64,000 bases of DNA. Origin: Nocardioides alcanivorans. Lineage in GTDB: Bacteria; Actinomycetota; Actinomycetes; Propionibacteriales; Nocardioidaceae. The position numbers and the translations under genes were made by a program. Of this stretch, positions 27,364 through 39,598 are shown piece after piece. Location of the stretch: assembly GCF_021555175.1 (NCBI RefSeq), contig NZ_JAKGRW010000006.1:1-64000 (forward strand). Direction: 5' to 3'. The notes under the pieces are model-generated. The model did no database searches. It worked only from the letters and a program-made list of their open reading frames with translations, and was not told the origin of the DNA. The stretch's first letter is position 1, and every line of letters starts with the position of its first letter.

Positions 27364-29350
27364 TCAGGAGCCCGCAAGGCGTTTGAGGGCCCCCTGCACC
27401 AGGGCCCGGTCCTCCGTCGGCCACATCGGCGGCAGGCTGGCGCGCAGGAAACCCCCGTAGCGGGCGGTGGCCAGCCGCGGATCGAGCACCGCCACCACGC
27501 CCTTGTCGTCGGTGGTGCGGATCAGCCGACCGGCGCCTTGGGCCATGAGCAGCGCAGCATGATTGGCGGCCACCTGCATGAAGCCGTTGCCGCCGGCCTG
27601 GTCGGCTGCGCGTTGACGCGCCGACATCAGCGGGTCGTCGGGGCGCGGGAACGGGATCCGGTCGATGAGCACCAGCTGGCAGGTGTCGCCCGGGACGTCG
27701 AGGCCCTGCCAGAGGCTGAGTGTGCCGAAGAGGCAGGTGTGTGGATCCTCGACGAACTGCTTGGCCAACTCGGGAAGCTGGGCCTCCCCTGCGCCAACGT
27801 GGTCAGGTGGGGCAACCGCTTGCGCACCTCCTCGGCCGCGGTGTCGGCCGCGCGCCGAGACGAGAAGAGACCGAGGGTGCGTCCGTCAGCGGCATCGATG
27901 AGGTCGACGATCTCATCGAGCTGGGCCTTGCCCAGTCCGTCGCGGCCCGGCGGCGGAAGGTGCCGGGCGACGTAGAGGATCGCCTGCTTGCGATAGTCGA
28001 ACGGTGACCCGACGTCGACTGCTCGCCACGGCAGCGCGTCGCTCGGGGGTCCTGCGGCTGGCCGACGTCCTCGGCCGCGCGTTCGGACGGCTTGAGACCC
28101 AGGCTGCCGGCCACGGAGTCGAAGTTTCCTCCCAACATCAAGGTGGCGGAGGTGAAGACCACCGTCTTGTCGGTGAGCAGCTTGTCGCGCATCTGCGCCC
28201 ACACCTGCAGCGGCGCGATGCACAGCTGCGGGCCACCACGCTGGGGTTCGCGGCCGTTGAGCCACAACACGTCGGCCTGGGACCCGGCTGCCATCCGCTC
28301 ACTCGTGTTGAAGACCTCCTGCACTCCTCCCTTCGCCTGGGTGCGACCGGCGTCGACGTCGCCGTCGGACTCCTTGGGAAAGGCCCCGACACAGGAGCGG
28401 GCAGCGTCTCGCACCAGCACCAAGGCGTCTGCGAGTTGGGAGGAGATCTGGTCGATGCGGCCCTCAGTGGTCATCGCGATGGCGTCGGCCAGCGCGTCCC
28501 CGGCGTCGGCGAGCTCGGTGGCCTGGTCGCCATCGACGTAGCGCTGGGCCCGCTTGGCCGCGCGCTCCACCTCGGACACGCTGAGCTCGTCCGTGGCGGC
28601 CTGGGTGATGCGAGCGGTCAGCTCATGGGCCTCGTCGATCACCACGGCGTCGTACTCGGGGATCATCGGAATGCCCTCGATCGCGTCGATCGCCAGCAGG
28701 CTGTGGTTGGTGATGACGACCTTGGATCGGGCCGCCCGCTCCTTCGCCATCTCAGCGAAGCACTCCTCGCCGTAGACGCAGCGCGCACGCCCCAGACACT
28801 CGCGGGCACTCACCGACACCTGGCGCCAGACCCGGTCGGTGTGGCGGGGAGCGTTGTCCTTCTCCCCGGTGCCGCCGGACTCCGCCTCCTCCTCGACCCA
28901 CTCACGCAGCTTGAGCACCTCCGCACCCATCGAACCCGTGGGAGCCTCGATGAGGACGCCCTGGTCGTCGGGCGCGCCCTCGCGCACCCGGTGCAGGCAG
29001 GCGTAGTTGGAGCGGCCCTTGAGCACGGCGTACGACGTGTCGAGGCCGGGGCGCTCCACGGCCTTCACCAGCCGCGGGATGTCACGCTCGACCAGCTGGT
29101 GCTGAAGCGCCAACGTCGCCGTGGCCACCACGACGCGCTCGGGATGGAGCAGGGAGGGCACCAGGTAGGCGAGGGACTTTCCGGTGCCGGTGCCGGCCTG
29201 GACGAGCAGGTGCTGCTCGGCTTCGAAGGCGTCGGCCACCGCCTCGGCCATCTGCACCTGTCCAGCCCGCTCCTGCCCGCCGAGGGCGGCAACCGCCTCA
29301 CTCAGGAGTGTCGTCACCGGATGGTCGGAGGCTTCGCTGTCAGGCACCAC
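27364..29350 (-). CDS. dinG: DinG-like ATP-dependent DNA helicase, XPD family (two frameshifts)
   Basis: About 662 residues after repair. Motifs are Walker A VQAGTGTGKSLAYL, DEAH box VVIDEAHELTA, motif VI GRLIRTTDDKGVVAVLD and SATL (VVFTSATLMLGG). Four Cys of an iron-sulfur cluster lie between the first helicase motifs (NYACLHR ... ECLGRARCVYGEECF), as in XPD/DinG/YoaA. Frames break at 28045-28049 (GGGGG) and 27786-27789 (CCCC) on the + strand; restoring one base each joins QDPPSDALPWRAVDVGSPF and LAQGEAQLPELAKQF. It unwinds DNA 5' to 3' and resolves structures. The order dinG near lexA matches Streptomyces. The start is a GTG pair at 29350/29347. Confidence 0.88.
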
Positions 29351-29363
29351 CGGAGCAGACTAT

Positions 29364-29392
29364 CGGGGGCCACCGACAAGCGGTGACCCCCG
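29364..29392 (-). terminator. terminator hairpin after secDF
   Basis: Arms 29364-29375 and 29381-29392 pair at 11 of 12 positions with a 5-base loop. They lie downstream of the secDF stop and just ahead of dinG. Confidence 0.7.
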
Positions 29393-29415
29393 ATCGGGTC
29401 TGTGGACGGTGCAGG

Positions 29416-31746
29416 TCAGACGACGGCGCCGGAGTCCTCCGGGTCGCGCTCCTTCTTCACCTTCGGCTGCCGTGGGAACGCCTGGAACCGTTGCAGGAAG
29501 CTCGCCAGCGGCGTGGCGACGAAGACCGTCGACAGGGTGCCGATGATCAAGCCGAGCAACAGGGCCAGCGCGAAGTCGGTCAACGAGTCACCGGCCATGA
29601 AGACCAGTGCGCCGAGGATGAACATGGCGCCCAGACCGGTGTTGACCGTGCGTGGCATGGTCTCGATCATCGCGGTGTTGGACACCTCGTCGAAGGTGCC
29701 CGTCTTGGTCCCGTGCCAACGTTCTCGGATGCGGTCGAAGACGACCACGGTGTCGTTGACCGACAGACCGATGATGGTCAACGCGGCCGCCAGGAAGACC
29801 CCGTCGATCGGCTTTCCGAGCCAAGCGAAGATACCCGTCACGAGCACCACGTCGTGGGCCATCGAGACCACGGCCGAGAGTGCGAAGGTCCAGTGGAAGC
29901 GGAAGGCCAGGTAGGCCATCTGGGCGAGCAGCGCGATGAAGAACGCGATCAATGCCTTCTTCTTCAGCTCGTCACCCAGGCTGGCCGCCACGGTGTCGTC
30001 CGAGATCCTCTCCGTGACACCGACCTTGGCGTCGATGGCGTCTTCGATCTGGTCCCGCTCCTCGTCGGAGATCTGGCCGGCGCGGATGGAGATGCGCTCC
30101 TCGCCGTCGCTGCCCTTCACGTTCTGCACCACGGCTTCGGGGATGCCGATGTCGGAGACGAGCTCACGAGCATCATCGGCCTTGAGCACCTGGTCGGTGG
30201 AGTAGACCAAGGTCCGGCCACCGGTGAACTCGAGGCCGAGGTTGAGCCCCTTGCCGAAGACACCGGCCAGCGCGATCACGACGAGCACGACGGCCGTGCC
30301 CAGCCAGAGGTTCCTCCGAACCATGATCTGCGGATTCTTCTTGGTCAGCCAGGTGCGCACCCGGCCGACGTTGGCGAGACCCGTGATGGCGGGCCGCCGG
30401 GCGACGAACTTGGTGGTCACACCGATCTCGGTGAGCACGCGTGCGATCACCAGCGCCGAGATCATCGACGCGACGACACCGATGGAGAGCGTGACACCGA
30501 AGCCCTTGACCGAACCCGAGGCGAGCAGGAAGAGCAGCAGCGCGGCCAGCAAGGTGGTGACGTTGGAGTCGATGATCGCGGTCCACGCCTTGTTGAAGCC
30601 GACCTGGAGGGCACGCCGCATCCCCGCTCTCGGATTTTCGGCATACTCCTCCCTTGCTCTCTCGAAGACGAGCACGTTGGCGTCGATCGCCAGTCCGATC
30701 GCGAGCACGAAGCCGGCGAGTCCTGGCAGGGTCAAGGTCGCGCCGATGCCCACCGTCATCGCATAGGCGAGCAAGGCGTACGACGTCAGCGCCAGCGCCG
30801 CCAGGGCACCGACGAGGCGGTAGACGATGATGATGAAGAGGCCGGTCATGATGACACCGATGACCGCGGCCTCGATGGAGGCGCTGATGGCGGCGTCACC
30901 GAGCGTGGGGCCGATGACGGAGTCCTGCATCGGGACACCGTTGAGGAACTTGCCGTCCTCATCGAAGGAGCCGAGCGACAGCGGCAGCGCACCGGCCTCG
31001 ATCAGGAGCGCGAGGTCCTTGGCGCTCCGTTCGGAGAAGTTGCCCGTGATCTCGGTGCTGCCACCGGTGATGCCGACATTGCACCGGACGCTCTCGCCTG
31101 CCTGGGGCGCCGAGATGACGGTGTCGTCGAGCACGAAGGCCGTCTGACGCTGCGGGTCGCCGCTCGGGAAGCAGGCCGCATCCGCAGTGAGCTTCTCGTA
31201 GACGTCACCGGCCTCGCCGTCGAAGCTGATCTGCACCGCCCAGCCGACGCTGCCCTGGGGCAGCGCGGCGTCGGCACTCTTGATCTCGTTGCCGTTGATC
31301 GCCGTGGGGCCGAGCTCGTAGTACTGCCCCTCGTCGTCCCCGACGATGATGTTGCCTTCCTTCGAGGGCTCGGCGTTGGGCCCGGATGCCGTGGCCACCA
31401 CCGGGTGCACCGACAGCTGGGCCGTCTTGCCGATCACCGTCTTGGCCTGGGTGGGGTCCTGGACGTCGGGCAGCTCGACCAGCACCCGGTCGTTGCCGAC
31501 GCGCACCAGCGTGGGCTCGGAGACGCCGATCGAGTCGACACGGCTCCGGATCACCTCGATGGTCTTGTCGACCTGCTCGGCGGTGACATCACGGTCAGGG
31601 TTGTTCGGGTCCTGCGCCTGATACATCAGTTGGGAACCGCCCTTGAGGTCGATTCCCAGACGCGGCTCCTTCTCGAAGGACAACCAGACACAGCCTGCGA
31701 GCAGTCCGAGGACGAGCAGCAGGCGAACGAAAGCACCACGTGACAT
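29416..31746 (-). CDS. secDF: protein translocase SecD-SecF fusion
   Basis: 776 residues, with SecD and SecF joined in one chain. The SecD part has an N-terminal helix, the first periplasmic region beginning GIDLKGGSQLMYQ, and VLAIGLAIDANVLVFERAREE in its membrane block. The SecF part begins near residue 500 with GLNLGLEFTGGRTLVYS and has LTIIGLSVNDTVVVFDRIRE. Twelve membrane helices are expected. SecDF uses the proton gradient to pull secreted proteins across after SecA. Most actinobacteria encode separate secD and secF next to yajC-ruvB, so this lone fused copy may be an additional one. ATG 31746 is chosen (MSRGAFVRLL). A hairpin terminator follows. Confidence 0.93.
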   Translation of the reverse strand: MSRGAFVRLLLVLGLLAGCVWLSFEKEPRLGIDLKGGSQLMYQAQDPNNPDRDVTAEQVDKTIEVIRSRVDSIGVSEPTLVRVGNDRVLVELPDVQDPTQAKTVIGKTAQLSVHPVVATASGPNAEPSKEGNIIVGDDEGQYYELGPTAINGNEIKSADAALPQGSVGWAVQISFDGEAGDVYEKLTADAACFPSGDPQRQTAFVLDDTVISAPQAGESVRCNVGITGGSTEITGNFSERSAKDLALLIEAGALPLSLGSFDEDGKFLNGVPMQDSVIGPTLGDAAISASIEAAVIGVIMTGLFIIIVYRLVGALAALALTSYALLAYAMTVGIGATLTLPGLAGFVLAIGLAIDANVLVFERAREEYAENPRAGMRRALQVGFNKAWTAIIDSNVTTLLAALLLFLLASGSVKGFGVTLSIGVVASMISALVIARVLTEIGVTTKFVARRPAITGLANVGRVRTWLTKKNPQIMVRRNLWLGTAVVLVVIALAGVFGKGLNLGLEFTGGRTLVYSTDQVLKADDARELVSDIGIPEAVVQNVKGSDGEERISIRAGQISDEERDQIEDAIDAKVGVTERISDDTVAASLGDELKKKALIAFFIALLAQMAYLAFRFHWTFALSAVVSMAHDVVLVTGIFAWLGKPIDGVFLAAALTIIGLSVNDTVVVFDRIRERWHGTKTGTFDEVSNTAMIETMPRTVNTGLGAMFILGALVFMAGDSLTDFALALLLGLIIGTLSTVFVATPLASFLQRFQAFPRQPKVKKERDPEDSGAVV

Positions 31747-31913
31747 GAGAGGAATCATCCACCACGTCACCAACTGCCCTGCATTCGACCCGGTGCTTGA
31801 ACGTGTCCCGGCTCACGGCGGGGTTTTGTTGCCACCTACACATGGAGGCGGCGAGACTGCTTCGGTCCCCGGTGCGACCACCGGCGACACCCGAAGCGAA
31901 AGGCACCACCCCC

Positions 31914-33386
31914 GTGCAGTCCCCCACCCACCCTGCTCCGGCGGAACTCTCCCCGCTGGCCAGCCGACTGGTCGTCGTGGTGCTGTGCCTCGGCGCGCTC
32001 GCCGGCGCCCTGACCCAGACCATGCTGATGCCGGTCCAGCGCCAGCTGCCCGCCCTGCTGGACACCTCGATCAGCAACGCCTCGTGGGTCATCACCGCAA
32101 CGCTGCTCGGTGCCGCCGTCTCGATGCCCGTTGCCGGACGCCTCGGTGACCTCTTCGGCAAGAAGCGGATCCTGGTGGCCTGCGCGACCTTCCTCTTCGC
32201 CGGCTCCGCACTCTGCGCGTTGACCGACACGCTCACCCCGATGCTCCTCGGCCGGGTCATGCAGGGCCTGGCCATGGGTTACATGCCCGTCGCCATCAGC
32301 TTGGTGCGCGAGGTGACCCCACCCAAGATGGCCACCTCGGCGATGGCCACCCTGAGCGCCACGATGGGTGTCGGCGGCGCCATCGGCATGCCGCTCGCCG
32401 CCTGGATCGCCCAGGAGCACGAGTGGCACGCGCTCTTCTGGGTCTCGGCCGGTATCGCGGTCGTGGTCCTCGCCGCGACCGTCCTGCTGGTGCCGTCGCG
32501 CCCGGCACTCAACCCGGGACGCTTCGACCCCTTCGGGACCATCGGGCTGACGATCGGGCTCGTGGCCACCTTGGTCGGCATCTCCAAGGGCACCGACTGG
32601 GGCTGGACCTCCGGGCGGACCTGGCTCTTCCTCGCCCTCGGGCTCGTGACCCTGCTCGCGTGGGGCCGGCACCAACTCGGCCACCCCAACCCGCTCGTCG
32701 ACCTGCGCACGACGGCCCGGCGTCCGGTGCTGTTCACCAACCTGGCTGCGCTGCTGGTCGGCTTCGGGATGATGGCGCAGTCGATCGTGGTTCCCCAACT
32801 GCTCACCATGCCGGCGGCGACCGGTTTCGGTCTCGACCAGTCCCTGCTCCAAGCAGGGCTGTGGATGGCTCCCGGCGGCATCTTGATGCTGCTGCTCGCC
32901 CCGGTCTCCAGCCGCCTGCTGACGAACCTCGGGCCACGGATCAGCCTCGTGATCGGGGCCTGCTTCCTGGGCGCCGGCTACCTGGTCGGCCTGTTCTTCA
33001 TGACCGAGTCCTGGCACATGCTGCTCATCATGTGCATCTGCTCCGTCGGCGTCGCCGTCGGCTACGCCTCGATGCCGATGCTGATCCTCGAGAACGTGCC
33101 GATGCACGAGGCCGGGTCGAGCGTCGGCGTCAACAACTTGATGCGCTCGATCGGAACGACCCTCGCGGGCGCGGCAATGGCCGCCGTACTCACCAGCAAG
33201 ACCTTCACCCTTGCCCCCGGCGCGGCCGCCATCCCCGCCGAGGAGACGTTCCGCTGGACGTTCCTGATCGGCGCCGTCGCGGCCTTCGTCGGCGCGCTCC
33301 TCGCGCTGGCCATCCCGAAGCGAAAGCCGGTCATCGACCCGCCACTGGAGGCGCGGGTGGGCGAGCCCGCAACACTCGCGGACTGA
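31914..33386 (+). CDS. MFS drug exporter, DHA2 (14-helix) family
   Basis: 490 residues from GTG 31914, or 514 if the ATG at 31842 is used; no start has a strong ribosome-binding site, though GAAAGG lies ahead of the GTG. Motif A appears as AGRLGDLFGKKRILV, and motif C-like MGVGGAIGMPLAAWIAQ in helix 5 marks drug/H+ antiporters. About 14 hydrophobic segments are visible. It exports toxic compounds or metabolites; the substrate is unknown. It is divergent from secDF and ends 6 bases before the end of hflX. Confidence 0.87.
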   Translation: MQSPTHPAPAELSPLASRLVVVVLCLGALAGALTQTMLMPVQRQLPALLDTSISNASWVITATLLGAAVSMPVAGRLGDLFGKKRILVACATFLFAGSALCALTDTLTPMLLGRVMQGLAMGYMPVAISLVREVTPPKMATSAMATLSATMGVGGAIGMPLAAWIAQEHEWHALFWVSAGIAVVVLAATVLLVPSRPALNPGRFDPFGTIGLTIGLVATLVGISKGTDWGWTSGRTWLFLALGLVTLLAWGRHQLGHPNPLVDLRTTARRPVLFTNLAALLVGFGMMAQSIVVPQLLTMPAATGFGLDQSLLQAGLWMAPGGILMLLLAPVSSRLLTNLGPRISLVIGACFLGAGYLVGLFFMTESWHMLLIMCICSVGVAVGYASMPMLILENVPMHEAGSSVGVNNLMRSIGTTLAGAAMAAVLTSKTFTLAPGAAAIPAEETFRWTFLIGAVAAFVGALLALAIPKRKPVIDPPLEARVGEPATLAD

Positions 33387-33392
33387 TCAGGC

Positions 33393-34889
<1,497 letters not shown>

Positions 34890-34950
34890 ATGCCCTCAAG
34901 GGTAGGCCGCTCCTCGACGAGGGTCGAACGAGTTTGCCGAGAGCAGAAAC

Positions 34951-34974
34951 GGGCGGGCCGGATCCGGCCCGCCC
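34951..34974 (-). terminator. perfect 24-bp palindrome, terminator of the SDR gene
   Basis: Arms 34951-34960 and 34965-34974 pair perfectly around a 4-base loop (GATC), 19 bases beyond the SDR stop. Confidence 0.75.
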
Positions 34975-34993
34975 GCTCGACGTTCTCCTCAGT

Positions 34994-35770
34994 TCACTTG
35001 GGTGGCATCCGGATGCCACCGTCGACCCGGACGACCTCGGCGTTCATGTAGGAGTTGGTGACCAGCTCCACCACCATGGAGGCCAGTTCGTCGGCCTGCC
35101 CGAGGCGCTTGGGGAAGAGCACGCTCTGGCCGAGGTGGGCCTTGAACTGCTCAGCACCCTCACCCTCGCCGTAGATCGGCGTGTCGATGAGGCCCGGGGC
35201 GATGGTGTTGACCCGGATGCCGGCGGCGGAGAGATCGCGCGCGACCGGCAGGGTCATCCCCACGACGCCGCCCTTGGAGGAGGAGTACGCCGCCTGGCCG
35301 ATCTGGCCGTCGAAGGCCGCGACGGAGGCCATGTTGACGACCGCACCCCGCTCGCCGGACTCCAGCGGCTCGTTGCGGCTCATCGCCGTGGCCGCGAGCC
35401 GGATGGCGTCAAAGGTGCCGATCAGGTTGATCGCGATGACCTTCGAGTAGGCGCCCAGGTCGTGTGCCGATGCTGCGTCGCCGTCCTTGCCGATGGTGCG
35501 CTGGGCCCAGCCGATGCCGGCCGAGTTGACCAGCGCACGCAGCGGGCCGAGTTCAGCGGCCTTGTCGACGGCCGCCTGGATCTGCTCGGTCCGGGTGACG
35601 TCGACCGCGACGAAGGCGCCGCCGATCTCCTGGGCGAGGGCCTCACCCTTCTCGGCGTTGAGGTCGGCCACGACGACCTTGGCGCCCTTGGCCGCCAGCT
35701 GACGGGCCGCAGCCGCTCCGATGCCGGAGGCACCGCCCGTGACGATTGCGCTTGCTCCTGTGATGTCCAT
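34994..35770 (-). CDS. short-chain dehydrogenase, 3-hydroxyacyl-CoA dehydrogenase (HSD17B10-like) type
   Basis: 258 residues. The Rossmann motif is [15 protein letters not shown], then NSAGIG, catalytic Ser in [10 protein letters not shown] and Y-x-x-x-K in [25 protein letters not shown] after the active site and the overall length match type II 3-hydroxyacyl-CoA dehydrogenases. It probably oxidises 3-hydroxyacyl-CoA with NAD+. No operon partner; it is preceded by a 100-base gap and followed by a palindrome. Confidence 0.82.
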   Translation of the reverse strand: MDITGASAIVTGGASGIGAAAARQLAAKGAKVVVADLNAEKGEALAQEIGGAFVAVDVTRTEQIQAAVDKAAELGPLRALVNSAGIGWAQRTIGKDGDAASAHDLGAYSKVIAINLIGTFDAIRLAATAMSRNEPLESGERGAVVNMASVAAFDGQIGQAAYSSSKGGVVGMTLPVARDLSAAGIRVNTIAPGLIDTPIYGEGEGAEQFKAHLGQSVLFPKRLGQADELASMVVELVTNSYMNAEVVRVDGGIRMPPK

Positions 35771-35870
35771 GACACCGGAGCATAGGACCGGTCCCGTCGT
35801 CCCGGCGGGCCCGGTCCCCTGATGTGGATGACCGGATGCGTCATCCCGCCCGCTCGACGAGGGTCATGGC

Positions 35871-36963
35871 ATGGACCCTCATGCCGACCTGGTCGCGCCG
35901 TCCGGCGCACACTTCCTACGCCCGCCGCCCAGGCTGCGGCGTCCGCAATTCGTCGCCGCGGTGCCCGTCGACCCGTCCGGCACGGTCGGTCCGACCCGAG
36001 GCCAGGCGCGCGGGCGGCAGTGGCGGCGTACCGCGGCGGGGTTGTGCGTGCCCACTGCAGCCGTCTTCGACCAACCCGCGCAGCGCATCGTTGAGGCCAG
36101 CGCTCTGGCAGGACCGATCGGTGGAGTGACGGGGTGGGCCAGCCTCCACCTCGCGGGGGCTCGGTGGTTCGAGGAGTGACCACCTGGGCAGGGCGCTTCC
36201 GGTGCAGGTCTGCGTCGGGCCGCTCCGTCAGTGCGCTGCGCGTGATCGGATCGTGTTCGCCCGCAACCGCGTGGCCACCTCGGAGATCGTCTGGCGCTAC
36301 GGCGTCCCGTGCCTCAACATCCACCGTTCCCTCTTCGACGAAGTGGTTCGCCGCGGCACTGCACAGGCAGGTGCCGCGGCGATCGACATGGTGCTTTACG
36401 CCGAGCTCACGTCGTTGCGGCGCTTCACCGCATGGTTGGGCACGGTGCGAGACGTCCCGGGCGTGCCCTTGGTACGACGCGCGGTCGCCCTCTCGGTCGA
36501 GGGCGTCGAGTCACCTCAGGAGAGCAGGTTGCGCTTCGCGTGGATGTTCGGCGCCGGGCTGCCCGAACCCCTGTGCAACATGGACGTCCACTCGACGTCC
36601 GGCGCCTTCCTGGCCCGACCTGACCTCTTCTCGCCCGAGCTCGGGCTCATCGGTGAGTACGACGGCGAGGTCCACAGTGGCGCGGCAGCGCGAGGTCACG
36701 ACCACACCCGGGTGGACCGACTGCGGGACCACGGCCTCGAAGTGGTCTCCGTGGTGGGCGGTCAGCTGGACGAGCGCGAAGTCGTCAAGCGGCTGCGGGC
36801 CGCGGCACGACGCGCGCAGCGCTCACAGGTCGAACGCGACTGGGTCCTGCATGGGCCGAACGGTCCGCGGCCACCGCTCGACTGGCGCATCGACGCCCGG
36901 CTGTCCTGGCTCAGCAGCAAGCGCCGTGAGTTGCAGCTGCGCGACATGCCCGGTCCCATGTGA
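35871..36963 (+). pseudogene. endonuclease-like (DUF559/AbiEi-related) protein with broken frame
   Basis: Two overlapping-frame segments together make one actinobacterial protein of about 360 residues. The first segment (35871-36179) ends at TGA after HLAGARWFEE. The second continues in another frame as DHLGRALPVQVCVGPL and ends at 36963. The C-terminal part, LIGEYDGEVHSG ... RLRDHGLEVVSVVGGQLDE, looks like the PD-(D/E)xK fold of DUF559/Vsr-like nucleases. The N-terminal part resembles proteins often labelled AbiEi-like. Unlike other frame breaks here, this one needs loss of one T or gain of two bases and is not in a homopolymer, so it may be a true pseudogene. The stop codon begins a 24-bp hairpin. 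Confidence 0.6.
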
Positions 36964-37013
36964 TGTGAGTCAGGGGTTGGATTCCTCGCGGAACCCAACC
37001 CTGACTCACATCA
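36961..37013. terminator. 24-bp inverted repeat between convergent genes
   Basis: Arms 36961-36985 and 36990-37013 pair almost completely (one bulge, one mismatch) with a 4-base loop. Like the element at 943-1000 it begins at the upstream stop codon. Confidence 0.75.
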
Positions 37014-37035
37014 GACACCGTTCAAGACGCACTGA

Positions 37036-38632
37036 TCACTTCTTGCCGCCCTCCTTGGCGAGCCACGAGTTGACCCGGTCGCGGATCTCGGAGGTGTCGG
37101 GGTCGGCGTGTAGACCCGGTCCTCGTCGAGGAAGGCGAACATCGGGCAGCTGTCGAACTCCGGGGTCAGGGTCTCGAGCTCGGTGAGCACCTCACCCGTC
37201 GCGACCTCACGCACCGTCAGCTCGTAGTCGAACTGGACGAAGTCGAAGCGACCCTTGTCCTTCTCCTCCGAGGCCTTGCACTTGCGGGGCTTCACGCTGG
37301 CGCTCGGCTCGCCCTCGACGCAGACGATGAAGTTGGCCTCTGCCCAGTCCGGGACATCGATTCCCCACTTCTCGTTGGGGCCGACGCTCAGGTTGCCGCT
37401 GTAGTTCGGCTGCTTCTCGGTGTTGAGGGCGCCGAGCCCCTTCGCCGACTTGGCGTCGAACGACGGAGCGTTGGTGGCGGCGCCACCCAGGCAGACACGG
37501 GCGAGGTCAGAAGTAGGAGGTGGCCTCGAACGGAGCGGCCCCGGTGGAGCCGTCGTCACCGGGCTCGCCGGCACCGGCCTCGACCAGCCACGCACCGATG
37601 GCACTCTCGATGCTGCGGGAGTCAGGCATGGAGTGCGCCTTGCCGTCGCGGATCACGGCGTACGACGGGCAGCCGGTCTGCTTCTCTGCGTAGGGGTCGA
37701 GCTCCTTGAGCACCTCGCCGGTGGCGGCCGCACGGATGCTGACGTTCCAGTCGGTGGGCTGCCATTCATAGGCGCCCTCCCGCTCGTCCTCGCACTGCTG
37801 CGGCTCCACCGTGCTGCTCGGCGTGCCCTCGGCGCAGACGACGAAGTTGGTGGTCTCGAACTCGCCGTACTCCTGAGGCCCAGCTCCTGCGAGGCACCGA
37901 GCGGCATGGAACGGAACGTCCGGCTCATCGAGGCTGTTGAAGAAGGGCAGGCCCACCGGAGCCGCCGGATCCCAGGCGGCGGCGTTGCTCATCGCCTGGT
38001 CCTGGCAGACGAGGCCGACCTCGTCGAAGTTCGCTGCCTCGAAGGAGTTCGCAGGAGCGGCGTCAACGCCGTCGTCGGTCCCCGCGTCCGAGGGCTCGCC
38101 ACTCGGATCCGCTCGCCTGGCTGTTGTCGTCACCCTTCGCGTCGTCGTCCTTGTCGTCGCCCGACAGCGCGACGGCTGCCGCAATGCCGCCGCCGATGAG
38201 CAGGAGGACGAGCACGATCGCGCCGATGACCAGTCCCTTGCGACTGCCGCCACCCGACGGCGGCTGTTGCGGCGGGCCCCACCGGCCCCTGTGGTCCACC
38301 GGGGCCACCCGGTCCACCGGAAGGCGGCCCCCAGCCGCCTTGCCCGCCACCCGGCTGTCCGGCGGGCTCTGCTGCTGTCCCGGGGCGGGCCAACCCCGCT
38401 GCGGCTGTCCGGCCTGCTGCGGCCTGTCCGGGCGCCGGCCAGGACCCCTGGGGCGGCTGGCCCGGGCAGGCCAACCCTGCTGAGGCTGTCCCGGGCCGGC
38501 CACGAACCCTGCGGCGCGGGGCTGCGCCCCTGCTGTCCCCACTGCTGCTGGGGCATGGCGGTCGGCGCGTCCTGGCCCTCGGGAGGCCCCCTGGCGGGTC
38601 GGTTCGTCTGCGGGAGGGAACTGCTCGGACAT
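37036..38632 (-). CDS. surface protein: Pro/Gln/Gly-rich N-terminus, one membrane helix, two repeated external domains (several frameshifts)
   Basis: One protein read through several frames. ATG 38632 starts MSEQFPPADEPTRQG. A low-complexity Pro/Gln/Gly region with several frame changes follows (38280-38600), then a membrane helix (GLVIGAIVLVLLLIGGGIAAAVA), an acidic linker, and two copies of a domain. Copy 1 runs from SFEAANFDEVGLVC to DGKAHSMPD. Copy 2 runs from FEATSYFDLARVC to its end. Both share (N/A)F-(V/I)-V-C-(A/V)-E-G-(T/E)-P-S, A-T-G-E-V-L and a late Cys-Pro. A stray T at about 37508 separates them, and another break near 37120 hides the ending WLAKEGGKK (stop 37036). Neither domain is recognised; similarity to septum-formation-type proteins is only in layout. 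Confidence 0.55.
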
Positions 38633-38694
38633 CGGACTCCTCGAGGGATGCGGGCTACTCCCGGTTTCTCGCCCGGATCAGAGCATTCCAAACC

Positions 38695-39539
38695 TCACAG
38701 CTCGGTGAGGCCCTCCGCGAAGAGCACGGCCGGGCCTCGCAACAGCGTGCGGTTGTCGGCGGTCCAGGTGATCCACAGCGTGCCGCCCGGTACGTCGACC
38801 CGATAGGTCACGTCGTCGACCGGCGGCTGGGCCGCGCCGTCGCGCAGGGCCGCCGCGACCATCACCGCGCAGGCACCGGTGCCGCAGGAACGGGTCTCCC
38901 CGAACCGCGTTCGTGCACCCGCAGCGCAACGTGGCGCTCGCCGCGGTCGACGACGAACTCGACATTGACCCCGTGCGGATAGACGACCGGGTCGTGTCCC
39001 GGTGGCTCCAGGAGCGTGCCCGCGTCATCGAGGGAATCCACGAAGGCAACGGCGTGCGGGTTGCCCATGTCGATGTGGCGGGCCGACCAGCCGAGGTGAC
39101 CGACCGTGACGACACTGTCACCGAGCACGATCGGGGTGCCCATGTCGACGGTGATGCTGCCGTCGTCCTCGAAGGTCAGCACCTTGGTGCCGCCACGGGT
39201 GGCCACGGGCACCGGTGCGGTCGGGTCGACCAGACCGGCGTCAGCGAGGTGGCGCCCGAACACCCGCACCCCGTTGCCACACATCTCGGAGACGGAGCCG
39301 TCGGAGTTGCGGTAGTCCATGAACCACTCGGCCTCGCCGACCACCTCGAGCAGGCCGAGCTCACGGGCGGCGCGGGCGCGGATCACCCGCATCACGCCGT
39401 CGCCGCCGATCCCCGCGCGGCGGTCGCAGAGCGCGGCGACGCGGCTCGGCGACAACGCACCGTGCACGGTGCCGTCGTGGTCGGGGAGCAGCACGAAATC
39501 GTTCTCGGTGCCGTGGCCCAGCAGGAAGGAGTAGCTCAC
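38695..39539 (-). CDS. dapF: diaminopimelate epimerase (one frameshift)
   Basis: About 281 residues after repair. It converts LL- to meso-diaminopimelate for lysine and peptidoglycan. Both catalytic Cys are visible, in SEMCGNGVRVFGRH and in ETRSCGTGACAVMV. Other motifs are HGTENDFVLL, MGNPHAVAF and GVNVEFV. The frame breaks at 38898-38901 (CCCC, + strand), directly before the second Cys motif. Because DapF should be essential here, this is strong evidence of sequencing error. I prefer GTG 39539 (GGGAGG nine bases upstream) over ATG 39548. Neighbours hflX and miaA match the usual order. Confidence 0.93.
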
Positions 39540-39598
39540 GGGTCCCATCCTCCCACCCCTGGCCGACGGTCCGCGAGCCGAAAAGTAGTCTGCGGCTC

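Noticed and set aside
27364..29350. Three separate helicase-fragment genes
   Set aside because: The fragments join into one DinG-like protein after adding one base at two G/C runs.
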